Shown here: positions 20,243 through 32,213 of the stretch, piece after piece
Layout of the letters: each line of letters opens with the position of its first letter
Position numbering within the stretch: the first letter of the stretch is position 1
Assembly (NCBI GenBank): GCA_002633005.1
Contig: NMRA01000649.1
Span: forward strand, 108,807 to 172,806
Direction: 5' to 3'
DNA: 64,000 bases
DNA from: Phoronis australis
Taxonomy: Eukaryota > Phoronida > Phoronidae
Position numbers and translations under genes: made by a program
Notes under the pieces: model-generated
What the model saw: only the letters and a program-made list of their open reading frames with translations
Told to the model about the DNA's origin: nothing
Database searches by the model: none

Positions 20243-23200
20243 GTGAGTGACCGGAGAGGCAGGTCTTCTCGTGTGTCGCGATGTTACCCGGTGACTCTTT
20301 GAACTTGTGAATTTTTACCAATGCACTTTTACTTATGCCATGACAGCGGATTAGCAATTTGCCGGACCATTGTGTATTTGACTTAGAGACTAACAAACTG
20401 GCATGCCTGCTGTCCTGTCAATAGGCAATTTTTTATTTAGGCCATTTACTGATGTAAAGTTCGTCTCATCTCACTCCTTACTCAGATCAGAAATGATTTC
20501 TTGGCCTGAAAATAACGGTAGTGACTGGTTCTAACTACTTCAGACCAGGCTTGCGTCCCTATAACACGAGAACCAACGCAAAATCAAGCAAGCCGAGACT
20601 TCGCCATAGCGACTGAAGCACGTGGTTGCACCAGCGTCCTTCGCAAGATTCTTGCGTCTGCGGAACTCGACCCAGGCCCAGTAAGGTGCATGTCACGGCA
20701 GCTTAGTTTCAGTTAGGAAAATTACAGGAAATTTGTTGTAACAAATTTCAATTCAGTAAAGAACGCGTCGATGTTGATTAAGAAAATCAAATTAACACAA
20801 CACAGCATGACTTACAGCGACTTGGATAATTTATTTCAGTCTATTATATTTGTTCAATGTCATATTTTTCAACTCCACTTAGTAAACAAATCAAATCAAC
20901 CAATCCCCGAAACTGCGCTTTTGTAGTGATATGAGTTCACGGGGAGGTCAATTATAGTACCTATCAAAAGGGATGATTTCGTGAGATTGGGACTGTGACG
21001 TGTGACGTTAGCAGGTGAACACTAATCACTACCATAAAAGGCTATAACAACAAACAAATACTCATGATGATAGTTTTAAATGATGTACAAATCAAGTTTT
21101 TAAAATTGTTAGCAAGTGGTACAAGAAATCGAAGTTCCTTCGAAATTTTACCGTTTTACATTATCGTGTGAACTTACCCCCACTTACGGCCGTCACGTGT
21201 GACTGAAGTCATCTCTACCAGGTCGTTCGTTTAACACATACAAATGCCGAATTAAAGGTGCACGTGCTATCAATTTGCCTTCTGTAAACCATTTGCTATA
21301 GTATAAAATTGTTTTCAAACAGTTCTAAAACCAGACGGTGAACATTACCATTCATCTAGGATGGGCGGGGTAGTTGATCCTAGATCTCGGCCAAAGCACA
21401 GAGGGATTTCTCCTCGTGAGGAGATCTGGCAGGCATGTCATGGAACTATAGAAATTTCCACGATTCTATGGTCGGATCGAGCCAACAGAAATTACTTCTA
21501 ATACCAGAAAAAACAAGTTGAGTTCAATGGTCTAATTAATCAATGTTATTTTTACACTGGTAAGAGAAGGGTAAATGAGGGTAACGTCATTGATGGTAGT
21601 TTTTTATCAACACCGTCATATGAGATTATTTTTTAATTAAGTGTTGACCAACGAACCTCTAAAGGGTGGTGGAAGTCAGCCGAAGAAAAAGACTGGACTA
21701 GCGAGACGGCAGGATTTAAAGACAAGCTTAAGGGGAAAATACAAACGAAACGTATGTATACTGTCTAGCATGTATCCTGTGGGTTATTGATAGTAGGCTA
21801 AGCATGCGTCTAAAATGAAAGGTCTATCTGTAGATTTTAGGTGTCAGTGCAGTCCGTTTCCCCACCTGGGTGGACTCTGAGGTCCCGGCGTCCCCCGCCA
21901 AAGCAATCTTCTTGTACATTGAATTTTGTAAATTTACATTTGGCACATTGACAAATGTCAGAAGAATCCTATCTTCACTAGCGAATCTACGTTGGCGCCC
22001 TTCCCTCTTAATATCATCTGGGACCATCGAAAATGGCCAAATTTGGCAAACTTTGGAACATCATGTGATCTGATGGTATTCTTTCGAAACTTCATGACTA
22101 TTCTTTATGCAGTGCTCCGAAACGCGGTTAAGAATTGTTTTTGAAATTTTCCACTTTAGCACGAGGAAATATCAAAGACAGAATATCTATGATTTTTATG
22201 AAATAACTCAAAAGGTGGTATCGAAGGAAAAAGAAACGATTATTTAGAAAACTGCAACAGCGTTTTTGAGATTTCATCTTGAACAATTATGTCAAACAAA
22301 ATTTGGTCGTGTTATTGACACCATTATTTTGTTAAGTATGTACCTTTTTATTTGCTAAATTTAATAAAAACAAATGGTCAACTTATTCAATTCATAGTAG
22401 ATTGGTATGAAGTCAAAAATCAAATTCTAAAGGTTTTCTACTTTCAGAAAAGATGTACTTTTACAAAGTTGGAAATGGCGCCAAATTCCAAATTTTTGTA
22501 CAGACATTGTCCATGTTAAAATTTTTAACATAGTCTGCAGAAATCTATCATTGCATAATTGATGTTCACAATATCTCCGCAGTTTGGCAGAACCGTTTCA
22601 CACAGACAGGACTTGCTAAAACACGTCTGGCCATAGTTTGCATTGTCTTCTTTCTGCTTCAGTAATCAGAGGCTGGAGAACTCCATTTCTAATAGCTGGT
22701 GGCGACACGCAGTTTAAAGTGCTGGCGCGGGAGAATTTCCTGTATGATTCAACGCTGGTAGCAGACAACGCAACTGTCGGACAGCAGCAATTTCCTTACT
22801 GGCCGTTCACCCTCGACAGAGGGTCACCACTCCAATGTTCAACGCAAACGTGTCCCCAGGGTAATTACAAAGGATTGTGGGAAGTTCCAGTTCAAATCCA
22901 CCTCGACATGGAGGACGAAGAATGCTTGTTCTTGGACCGCTGTATCAATCCGCCCAAAAATGACGAGCAAACGTTCGAACTGTTTTGGAAGAACTTCAAA
23001 CGACACAACAGCACGAATCGCGCTCCGATTATCTTTAGTCTACAAGTGGCGTGGTTAAAGAGTTCAAACAAAACGGAAGATGGGTTCAAACGATTTGTGA
23101 AAGAATTGAATAAACTTGATTACGTTTACGTGGTAACGATGTCGCAGATGATCGAGTGGTTAAAGAAACCTACTCCTCTTAATAAGATCCTTTATTTTGA

Positions 23201-23351
23201 ACCGTGGCAGTGTCACTTCCGCTGGAGGGGAAAAGTGACGTGTGAATTTGAGTCAAAGGACTCGTTTCTTAACAAGTATTGGTGGTTGGAGATACCCATC
23301 TTGACGCTCATATTCCTAATATTGTTTGCAAAAGACAGGGAAGACAATTAA
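19902..23351 (+). CDS. Chitin deacetylase-like protein, predicted catalytically inactive and membrane-anchored
   Basis: Polysaccharide-deacetylase (NodB/CE4) family, closest to domain-only invertebrate chitin deacetylases. Exons 19902-20242, 21642-21751 and 22663-23351 join in frame to 379 residues. The start is the ATG at 19902, giving signal peptide MRILAIVLLVSLSVSG. Family marks: CDPNTCRPPDCLC at the mature N-terminus; motif 1 TLDD; GKNPNQCPVFVTFF; KGHEVA; motif 3 RTPF; YDSTL; GLWEVPV; RAPIIFSLQVAW; PTPLNKI; EPWQC. Active enzymes bind metal with Asp and the two His of an HSxxH motif; here that motif reads YSVDQ. The later active-site His (YHAAW in relatives) is Gln (LQVAW). The first exon junction makes the AGT serine of YSVDQ. 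The C-terminus has a hydrophobic segment WWLEIPILTLIFLILFA and a short charged tail, so it is probably a type I membrane protein. Chitin binding without hydrolysis is a plausible but unproven role. Confidence 0.9.
20243..21641. other. CDA-like intron 1
   Basis: 1,399 bp. The stretch 20639-20676 (CGCAAGATTCTTGCGT and AACTCGACCCAGG) resembles the right part of the short element at 48809-48966. No other exon with a usable phase was found, so a missing HSxxH exon is unlikely. Confidence 0.5.
21642..21751 (+). CDS. CDA-like exon 2 (degenerate HxxxH region)
   Basis: 110 nt. The acceptor TTTTAATTAAG follows a T-rich tract and the donor is C|GTATGT. Joined to exon 1 it reads SVDQRTSKGWWKSAEEKDW and on to KIQTK. 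This corresponds to the segment after the first catalytic histidine in relatives, which often has the form SITHRxPxxYW. The exon is too short to show in simple ORF scans; I placed it from frame, phase and family context. Confidence 0.82.
22025..22620 (+). repeat. ~590-bp dispersed repeat, copy 2 (inside CDA-like intron 2)
   Basis: This is the second copy of the family at 13525-14100. Shared blocks include AACTTTGGAACATCAT, GCGTTTTTGAGATTTCATC, TTGCTAAATTTAATAAAAAC and GGTTTTCTACTTT. It fills most of intron 2 and ends about 40 bp before the exon 3 acceptor. Confidence 0.75.
22663..23351 (+). CDS. CDA-like exon 3 (motifs 3-5, membrane anchor)
   Basis: 689 nt from acceptor TGCTTCAG to stop TAA at 23349-23351. 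It begins by completing a leucine codon, then IRGWRTPFLIAGGDTQ. Conserved cysteines around CSTQTC, DEECLFLDRC and WQC match the family. It ends with the membrane segment and KDREDN. Confidence 0.93.
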
Positions 23352-23814
23352 GAACCGAGTCAACCACGTTTTCTTTGTAAAATATCATGCGCAGTGTTGG
23401 TCTTCTTATCGCGCATAAAGAGTCGTACATTGCTCCTTACTCATCATATTGACAGTTGACTTTTGCTGTCGAAAGGAACGGACAAATTGTTGTTGTTGAA
23501 GATGAAACTAAATGGAAAGGAAATCGTGGACTCATTAGTGTCCGACATTTTATGTACCGGAAGCAACAGTCATACCAACGGGTATTAGCCTACACTGGCT
23601 TGGCATGACAGTTCCGGCGCCATGACAAGGAGCTTAAGGTCACCGTGACATCAAACTCGTTCTCAGCACAAGTCGAGTCAACCGTAACATTTTGTAGAGG
23701 TGGACTGGGAGCGAGAGGGAATAGGTAACCGTCTGCCCAAAAACATCCGATGCCTCGCATGCCAGACACCGCGTGTCTGCGCCGGGTGTTCTTGTACTCA
23801 GACTGTACAACGCT

Positions 23815-24066
23815 TATGGCAAAATCTCACCCCAGTTTTGGCGTGACAAATTCATTTACCAAAATTGCCATTTTTTCCAGTTTTCAAGGGTTTCTATATT
23901 ACCATGCTGTGAATGCCCACAATTCTCCAAACTGTGTCTAATGGAAACTGCAGTGAGACAAAACTTGAACATGGAAAAACATTAACTTAGTGCGAGCAAA
24001 ACTGATAAAATAAAATTTCATATGTTGGCCATATTGTGTTCTAAATTGGTGAGATTTTACCGTACC
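23815..24066. mobile_element. ~250-bp MITE with AAAATCTCACC termini
   Basis: The left end GGCAAAATCTCACC and the right end GGTGAGATTTTACC are inverted repeats. The interior lacks coding sequence. A partial copy lies at 9290-9421, and a lone terminus (ATGGTGAAATCTCACC) at 1516-1531. The target-site duplication is not clear. Confidence 0.7.
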
Positions 24067-24312
24067 AAACCTGTCGGTTTCCACTGGGGTTGCTTTTCCC
24101 TTGTCAAAATCGTGAGACCTAAGACCCTAAGCGGCTTTAATGTGAACATGGTTGAATCATCGTGGTCAGTGGGCACAAAGTAACGTTATCAGTTACTTAT
24201 GTACATCATAACTTTCTTTTGAACCATGTAGTGGCTGTCTGGGGGAAACTGTGTGAAAAGTTCTTAATTTCATTGCATTGTTATAAGACGTGTGAATAAC
24301 AATCATGTTTAA

Positions 24313-24606
24313 AGCGGCATTAAACCCTGGTGTCTGTCAAAAAAGTTTTGATTCAAATCCAGTCCAAAGTTTATTGGTATTGTCGTGTTCCTTGGTCGGT
24401 TTAGAAGTGAACGTTGGGCTTGGGAAGAGCTCAACGATTGCTTGTTATTTCTCCACAGAAAGAAGAAGAAATAAGAAACTATCAGTTCCTTCCAAGCTCT
24501 GAAGAGACACCTATAGTTTTTCTGTAAAGGAACAATTTGAGACCAGTTTTACAACGGGACAGAATGGCCAACACCAAAACTTGATTTTTGACTTTTTAAT
24601 GCCGCT
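24313..24606. mobile_element. 294-bp MITE flanked by perfect TTAA duplications
   Basis: The ends AGCGGCATTAAA and TTTAATGCCGCT are perfect inverted repeats, directly flanked by TTAA at 24309-24312 and 24607-24610. Inner blocks (AAGTTTTGAT, TTGAGACCAGTTTTAC, GAATGGCCAAC) also occur in the MITE at 4150-4473. TTAA duplication points to piggyBac-type mobilisation, by inference. Confidence 0.82.
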
Positions 24607-24610
24607 TTAA

Positions 24611-25020
24611 CAAAACGTATGAGGAAAATTTTTAGGTGTTCCATGAATTTATTAATCAGTTAGTGCATGACAAATCCGTGTGAAAGGTTCTTGATTTTAA
24701 GTTGATATAACGACTGGATCAGACAGTGTTTAACGAACCACTATTGTACACCACAAATTTATTCTTAAAAGAACATTATTCTTTTTATCGCCGAAAGTGT
24801 ATTTTAATTATTATTGCTGTTGGACAGGAAAAACGTTTTGAAGTTATTATCTTTGACCAGGCCGTTTCAAGGAACTGAGAGACTTAAAGTCTACGCACAG
24901 TAGACACAGTGCCAAATTGACACTTAAAATACATGTATTTTTGAACACTCAAATTTGTTCCTGTTGTGTTTTACTTTCCCCTGCCATTACTATTGCCGCC
25001 TATTTACTCCTACCCAAATT
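24611..25020. other. Intergenic stretch
   Basis: I see no gene, inverted repeat or tandem repeat here. Confidence 0.35.
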
Positions 25021-25086
25021 CGTGACCAATTCGATATTTACCCGACCAATCCGTGCGCCCTAGATATTTACCCGACCAATCAGCAT
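25021..25086 (+). promoter_or_regulatory. Cluster of three CCAAT boxes in a 30-bp repeat
   Basis: GACCAAT occurs at 25024, 25044 and 25074. The last two are inside direct copies of GATATTTACCCGACCAATC spaced 30 bp apart. Multiple CCAAT boxes spaced by helical turns can recruit NF-Y. No gene start is visible nearby, so a repeat origin without regulatory role is equally possible. Confidence 0.35.
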
Positions 25087-26502
25087 TGATGGGTGTAATG
25101 ACATCATCGACACAACGTAAAGTTGTAAACAAAGTTCAATGCGTCACACATGAGCAACCGGTCTACACGATGCTTGGGAACCTAAAGTGCGCCTTGCACG
25201 GTAGGCAAATCTAATTAAAATGTTTTCATAATTCCGATTTGAAAACATCGCAACACTAGCCAAAGGTAGAACTCTTCGACGAATGCCGACTAAATGCTGA
25301 AACGCTGCGTGCTGGCAGTCTCGGGTCCCTGTTAGTCAGACAACGCCTTGTAGCAGCATGAAAGGATCGGGGACAGAACTCAAGAGCCAGTATTTGACAA
25401 TTGATGCGATCAAAAATTTAAGGAAATGTCTTTGGCAAAATCACAAAATCCAGTGAGGATGGCCTTCCGGCCAATATTGAACGGGACTAGGTCAGGTTGA
25501 ACTTCGCTAAGCCAAGAAAAAATGTGACACGACAACGTGATTTGTGGAGAGCAGTTGTATTCAGTTGTTCAAAAGAAAATTTAGAATGACGTGAACTGCA
25601 ATCATGCATTGGTAACCGAAAATTACACCTAATTTAATATTATGTCTGTCGCTTAGAATTGTCCGACCTATTTTCCATTTACAGAAAACGCGTACGTCAC
25701 GTGTGATTGTCATTCTTACTTCGCTAAATAAATGTTCGATTTTGCATTCGTAGTTGCGATATAAGGTATTTTCTATTGAAGAAAACTAATTATTTTAGCA
25801 AATGTAAATGGTACGCCCGTGCCATACGTAAATATCATAAGGTCTACGCATTTATAGAAAGATATCTGTTGGTGATCAGGTCCAATCCATGCCCAATTCG
25901 ATTGCCGGCGACTTTAAAACTTGTTGAATTTCACTTCAAAATTGAATCTGAGAACGAAAAAAAAAAAACTATAATAGAATAAGTTGAAAATGTTTACCTA
26001 CAATCGCTTATACGTCGGTTATTTTTCTAAACAGATTTTAGGCTGTTCAAGGACTCGCAAAAAGAAAGTAGGTGACTGCGATTTCAAGAATAGCCTGCAC
26101 TTTTTATTCGAGTTGGGTTTCACGGTTTCCAATACGGGACACGAGTTCACAGGCTCGATAACCAATGCCGGACTGCCTGAAGAAACCTTGCTTTTTCAGA
26201 TTTTTAAGCGATTGCTGTAATGACTGGGTCAAATCGTTTTTTAACAAAATTAGTAAGAAATGTCATTTAAAAAAAAATAACATTAAGGAACCTAACTCTG
26301 TGCAATCTTCCTTGTTTAGTGATATTGTATTGTTTTAATCTAGAAGGCTTACGGGATTAAAAAATAATAATGACTGTAGTAAAAAGATAAATGGGAAAGT
26401 CACAAAGTACAACTGAAATACTCATACAGTAATAGGAGACTGACATTTTTCATAGGGTTATGTGGGGGAGTAGCAACAAATTTTTGACAAGCAGGTCCGG
26501 CT
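25087..26502. other. Intergenic stretch
   Basis: Two open frames (25776-25982 and 25984-26220) lie end to end but have no start context, family resemblance or splice support. I call no gene. Confidence 0.35.
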
Positions 26503-26665
26503 ACTACTATACTGACCCCTATCAAACTCGTGATCGGTGACAGTTCAATTCCAAAATTCTATTTTGGCATTCGTTTTACTCTCGTTTTTACTACTGAACC
26601 CCATCAACCTCGTGATCTGTGACAGTTCAAATTCCGAAATTCTATTTTGGCATTCGTTTTACTCT
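26503..26665 (+). repeat. ~80-bp tandem duplication
   Basis: Two copies share CTACT..ACTGA, CCCATCAA, CTCGTGATC, GTGACAGTTCAA and TTCTATTTTGGCATTCGTTT then TACTCT. The first runs to about 26583 and the second from about 26591. A few substitutions and a 1-bp indel separate them. Confidence 0.9.
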
Positions 26666-28734
26666 GAGCATGCTGAAGAAATTATAACAAATTCACACAC
26701 TTTGCCATAAATTCTATTGAGAATCATAATTTTCTACAAGGCACTGATGCGTAGTTGCATGCACAACACCTCCACTCAAATATACACGGCATTAGTGAAT
26801 CAGTCAAAAGTCTACGTTTATTAACGTTCGCTTACAATCTATAGCCGTGATATACCTGAAGTAATATTCAACGAGACGACAGAAGGGTAATACGAGCTTC
26901 AAGGCTATGGGCCTACTTTCTTGTTGACTCAGTGTTGTTATTGTAGAGATGAACATCAACGAAATATTATGTAGTGCAAATACACTCGCATGACTATGAA
27001 TACTCAACGAAAAAATACAAATGAATACGAAAAATCAATTAACTCTTTTCATACGTCCAACACACTTAAGCAGTTACTGTTTGATTGAATTCAATGTTAG
27101 CTGTTGCCGATGGATTGTTGGGCGCAGTTACAATTTCTGACCCAGAGAGTTTCGCGAATCACCTCTGCTATATAAATGCCATCAGCTCGAAGAATCCTCG
27201 AAACAAAGGATACGCCTTGGCATAGTTAGCCCACCACTCACAAGCATAGTTGCAAGTCCTGTCTACGCACTTCGAATTTCCATATACGACTTTCCTGGGA
27301 GTAATATGCATGTTCTGGTACCCACGATATATATAAACAGGAAACTCTACTTCTACCACGGGTACCAGAGTCCCTCCACCAAGACTGCTCGCACACCACC
27401 AACGATGAGACCGTGTACGTGTCGGAACGTTCGTCCGTTACTTACTGTCCGTTACCAACTTTGTATAGGATCAATATATTACTCCTAGGTACCGACTGTA
27501 GTTTTCATCTATATATTTCCAACAACTGCTATCTTCCAATCCTTCTTTAGGCATTCCACGTGTGTGTGTGTGGGGGGGGGGGGGGTGGAGATCACACTCC
27601 GCCAGCCAGTTGCAATAATCAAAATTGCCCCTTTATTGAGTTGTTCTGAATGAAAAGAAAACTGTTTTGGGATAAAGTGGACACTCACCTGGGGGGCAAC
27701 ATAATCTTCAGGTCATCCTCAAAATATTTCAGTTTTCCATTGCTACACCTTTGAATTCTGAATTGTATGTCCAATCAGCAGGTGAAAATTATCATTATCA
27801 TTATAGATCCATTAATTTATGTTCAATCTTTCATTGTCAAGAGGCGCCCTCATTTTTCGATTGTAAATATACATGTTGAAACAATTTAAAAACATTGCTT
27901 TTGTCAGGTTGCAAATAAAATGTTGCGAGAGTATTATTCAGTCAGACCCGAGAGGGGAAACGTATTTTTCAAATTCTAATTCACTTATCACTCATAAGAT
28001 ATGAATAACTCAGAAAACTTGGGGGTGGTGGTGGAGACCAGAGCATCGTTTATACCCAGTAGGGATATACAAGACGTGCCTTTTACCATTCAATTCTCGA
28101 CTTAATTCCTTACAAAGTGTCACTCTGAGAGATAAAAATTCTCCAAAGAGGCTCCTTTGTGGGACAATAAAGTACAAAGAAGAGTTTTTAATAATAGGCG
28201 AAAATGTTTAGTTGGTTTTGAGGAGAGGCTCGAATTTCTGTACTAGAAATCGAACTCAAAAATGCTTTGGCATTGTACGTTCTAAACATTTACTCAGTGT
28301 TTTTGAAACTCAAGATAAATGTACGCTGATGGAACCGGAACTCAATATAATTATCTCTAAGTCTAAAGAGCTATAATACTACATTCTGTGCAATTTAGCA
28401 CATTAGAATTTGTGCTAATGAGACTCCAGTCAAAGTTTGCACTTGATGACCCCTAGATTCGAGATAAAACTGAAATAAAAGCTCGAGATTTCGAGTTCAC
28501 TGAGACTTTAACTTTTAGCCTTAATGCTGGGTTCGACAAGCTAGGATCACAGTATCGACGAGGCACAGGACAATGGCTATCTTGAGTTCGCACAAAAGTA
28601 AAATAGAAAATGACAAGCTGTTTGTCACGTTTGAAACACACTTTTATGTTCATTTCGAGTAAATGATTAGAACCCTCGTCCCCGATCTCTTTTTTGAAAA
28701 CCGAGTAGGTGGTGCGGTATTTTTAGTTGCAGCG
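26666..28734. other. Intergenic stretch
   Basis: It contains a GT run followed by a poly-G tract (27563-27586). A minus-strand open frame at 27168-27359 ends in a cysteine- and aromatic-rich segment but has no recognisable family. Nothing else is evident. Confidence 0.35.
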
Positions 28735-28985
28735 TTACCCAGAAGTATAAGGCAACGGCCTTATAGTGTGGGTCATTTACATTCTGTCGTGAGCAAAAGC
28801 ATCAATTCCAATATAAGGTTCCTTGTTGTATTATTAAGTTAGTCGAAAAAATCTATCATCTATCAGCACTTTGGTCATGACTGATTTGTAAACACAAAAA
28901 ATATAATTGGCCTTATATCTGAATTAACAGTAGGGGCTTATAGTCGAATGTAAGGCCATGGCCTTACGTTCTAGGCCATTTCCAG
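28735..28985. repeat. Element bounded by palindromes (AAGGCC..GGCCTT)
   Basis: At 28748-28765 ATAAGGC-AACG-GCCTTAT forms a short hairpin, and at 28951-28968 GTAAGGCCATGGCCTTAC is a perfect 18-bp palindrome. The flanks of the second, reverse complemented, resemble those of the first, suggesting terminal inverted repeats that are themselves palindromic. No target duplication was resolved. Confidence 0.55.
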
Positions 28986-30659
28986 CGTTCTAAAATGTAT
29001 TATTCAAGTTCGGCCTATATATGGTCTAGGCTTTGGCCGGGTTGTACGGTACTATGATGTGCGATCTGTTTCCAACCTTGCTTACGTGTCGTTGTGTAGC
29101 TTTAAAAAAAACAAAAAAAAACACAAGACCTTGAATACTTTGGCTGAAATTGGTACAGGGAAGCGGCGTTTCAAAATGAGTGGAGGTGAAGACCAGGGGC
29201 GGTCCATTTCATCATGAAGAGTCCAAAACTTAAACAGAAATAAGGTCTTACGCTTCACACAACTATTTTTGAAAAACGATAAAACTTCCCTTAAGCAACA
29301 GTATTCCGCATAACTATTTTTGAAAAATATAATTAAATCACCTTCGAGTAAAAGTGTAGTCTCCAAAAATGTACACATTACTGCTAGCACTGCCCAAAGT
29401 AGCCAATAGCTCATATTTAAGGGTTGGTTAGTTACCGACAATGCCCAAAGGTGTCTCCTACTCCTCTGAGCTTGGGCTAGCAACAAGCGAAGCCTGCAAA
29501 AGGGGATGAATGAGAAAGCGATTTCTGCAGCTGTGCTCGTATTTTTTAGTTACCGAGATAATTATTTCTGGACTGTGATGCACTCATAATTACTTGGCTG
29601 AGACTTTAGTCAGCAATTAAGGGCGGAAGTGGGAGCTAAGGACCAAATTTCTGTCTTAAGTCAGTTTCGTGAAAACAGACCCCGGCCCTGAACAATGGTT
29701 TTTGGCCTCACGACCTATACCTTTAGAAATGGTTGCAGTTGATGTACTGTTTCAGACACAACGGATTAAAATTCAACTATCCAATAAGTCCGACAAATGG
29801 AAGTTGTTCTGGAACAAACCCCTACATAAGGACGACATTTTCATGGAAGCTTCCTGCAAAATGGGTGCCTTTTTCTCAGTACTGCGCTCTCTAACTGGGC
29901 GGGAGTCCAAATTTTCCGCGGCACCTACCTCCCGCCATCGTACAGTTGAGTGTCTTCCAAGCAAAATGCCTATGGTGAAGTTCTGAGCATAGTTCAGCAC
30001 TGTGGTGACTTTCATGATAATTTCCCCGATAACATTTCTGTAAATTGAAGAACCTTTACACTATTTCAATATGCAATTCACCACTGTGGTCATCACAATC
30101 TTACACAGAAGTGACTGTTCAAGGAATAAATAACTACGCACATTACTCACAAGATGGTGCTGACGAATAACCTCTTTTTAACACATGAATAAATAGATCG
30201 AATCAAAAAGCACTTTAATCTCAGTATAAAGGTCTCGCATGATTACCTGAATGCAGACATTTATTGGGTAGGACTCTAACTCCACTAGCACCACCCAGTG
30301 AATTTCGAGTTGCCCGTGGAAATCACGTTTGTGAGGAATACCCCCGAGATTTCGGAGTTGTCTTTTGACCAGCCACTGGCACTGGGTCCCACTTCATGAC
30401 ATCTTAGATCCATCACCATTGATTCTGTCATAAAATGTTCTTACACAGCCTGGGTGTGTTGAAAATTAAGAAAAAAAAAACGCTGTATCTATTCTTGCAC
30501 ACTATTTATTTCTGGTAACGGCCATTATCCATCATCATGGTTTAAAACCCTCATTGTGTTCCTGAGAAAGTACAGGCCTGTTTGTAACAAACTGATATGC
30601 ACCCACCATGTGCATTGTTGCAGTGCAAATACAAGACATGATCACCACGTTAAATACTC
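28986..30659. other. Intergenic stretch
   Basis: Open frames on both strands at 29669-30015 overlap each other and lack family resemblance. I see no element that I can delimit. Confidence 0.35.
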
Positions 30660-32050
30660 CCACTAAAAGGAGCAGAGCTAGTAAATTTAATAATAATTTC
30701 TAGGGGGTGCAAACAAAGTCAAAAATGCTCTCCTCAATAGGAACACATCTGCCACCTTTTGTCATGATTCTTCAACAAGTTTAAAGGGTAGGGAGGCAGA
30801 CAACAAGGACACAAAAACAACAGAAAGGCCATTAGGGGGTGCAATGTAGATTAAACCACCAAAAACATGGCCCGTGCTATTGTCTAAGTCATAGTAACTT
30901 ATTTGCCAAATTTAATGAGCACCCATCAAGGAACTTGGCAAAGAAAAACAAAATTGCCACAAGATGACACCACACATGCCACATATTATGAAGATCCATC
31001 AAGAAACTTGTATTAAGCCACAGGCAAAAACTTAAAATTGACACAAGAGGGCACCAAAGCCATTGGACCCACTCCAAAATCATCATCAACCATGCACTTC
31101 CAAGCAGGTATACATAGGCCGATTTTCATAATGATCCTTAAACTGACTTGTAGGATAGAGAAGCAGACACCAAAAAAACCAGACTCAAAAATAATTAAAG
31201 TAAGTAGAATGTGATACATTAAGTCCATGAAAAATGGATAGGTGTTATAGTCTCTTTAATAGAAACCTATTTGCCGAGGTTCATGAAAATCTGTCAAGTA
31301 ACTCTGAAGACAAAACATATAAAACTAAACTTTCCACTAGGGGGCACAATGGTAACTGAATTCACCTGAAAGCCATCGCCACCCATTGCCACCTTCCTAG
31401 AAATGCACCAGACATAATTAGCAAAGATGCGGCAAGTCTAGAAGATAAAGCCGTGGACGGGAAAAAGATAAAACTGCCACTAAGGAGGTGCCACATAAGT
31501 CAGAGCCATCTGAAAATCATCAAAAAACAAAACTGCCACTAGAGGAGAGAATAATGAATGGACCCGACCAAAAGTTGATACCATCCGTAGTCACTTTAAT
31601 AGTAATACACTTGCCAAATTTACCAAAGTTCCTGCAACGGGTTCATGGGATACAACCGCGGACACAAAAACAAAACCGCTACAAGGAAGCGCCACAGTAG
31701 TTGAAGCCATCCGAAAATCACCGTCCGCTGTCCTCTTCTCAGTAGGAATACATATACCAATTTTCATAGTCATCCTTAAAATAGTTTGGCCAATAGAGAG
31801 GCGAATGCCAAAAACAGTAAAAACGTCCACTAGGTGGTGCAGAATATGTTAAATCCATTTGAAAACAAGAAAGCACCGCTGTCTCCATAACAGCTACATA
31901 CCAATGTGCCAAGTTTCATAAAAATCCGTCAAGGAACTCCGAATATACAGAGGCAGACGTAAAAACTAAAACTGTCACAATGGGGCACACCAGTAGTCGC
32001 ATCAGTCTGAAAATTCACTCATGGCCTCTCATCCATGGAACACAATAATG
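30660..32050 (-). repeat. Degenerate array, ~130-150-bp unit, about 10 copies
   Basis: The recurring order is AAAACTGCCACTAGGGGG-like, a CACCA/CGCCAC block, ATCCxxAAAATCATC, a CTCTTCAATAGGAACACAT-like block, TGCCAAATTTCAT, AxAATCCGTCAAGGAAC-like, then AGAGGCAGACxxxAAAAAC. The GGGG/GCACCA block recurs near 30703, 30832, 30959, 31043, 31338, 31480, 31681, 31831 and 31979. Copies are strongly diverged, so the array is old. It ends about 160 bp from the DET1 stop codon. Confidence 0.75.
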
Positions 32051-32213
32051 CTCCCACACACAAATAGGTGAGTACATAAGAAACATAAGCCTCACAGTTT
32101 ACAAAAAAGTGTCGTGCTTAACAAACCAAAACTCTTTTTCGTTAGAATGTTTTTATGCACGCACTACATAATTAAGCACGAGCGTGGTCCCAGTTCCTCC
32201 ATTTTCACATGTA

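Noticed and set aside
29669-30015. Overlapping plus and minus ORFs of about 100 and 80 codons
   Set aside because: Mutually exclusive, no family match, and the plus one starts at GTG rather than ATG.
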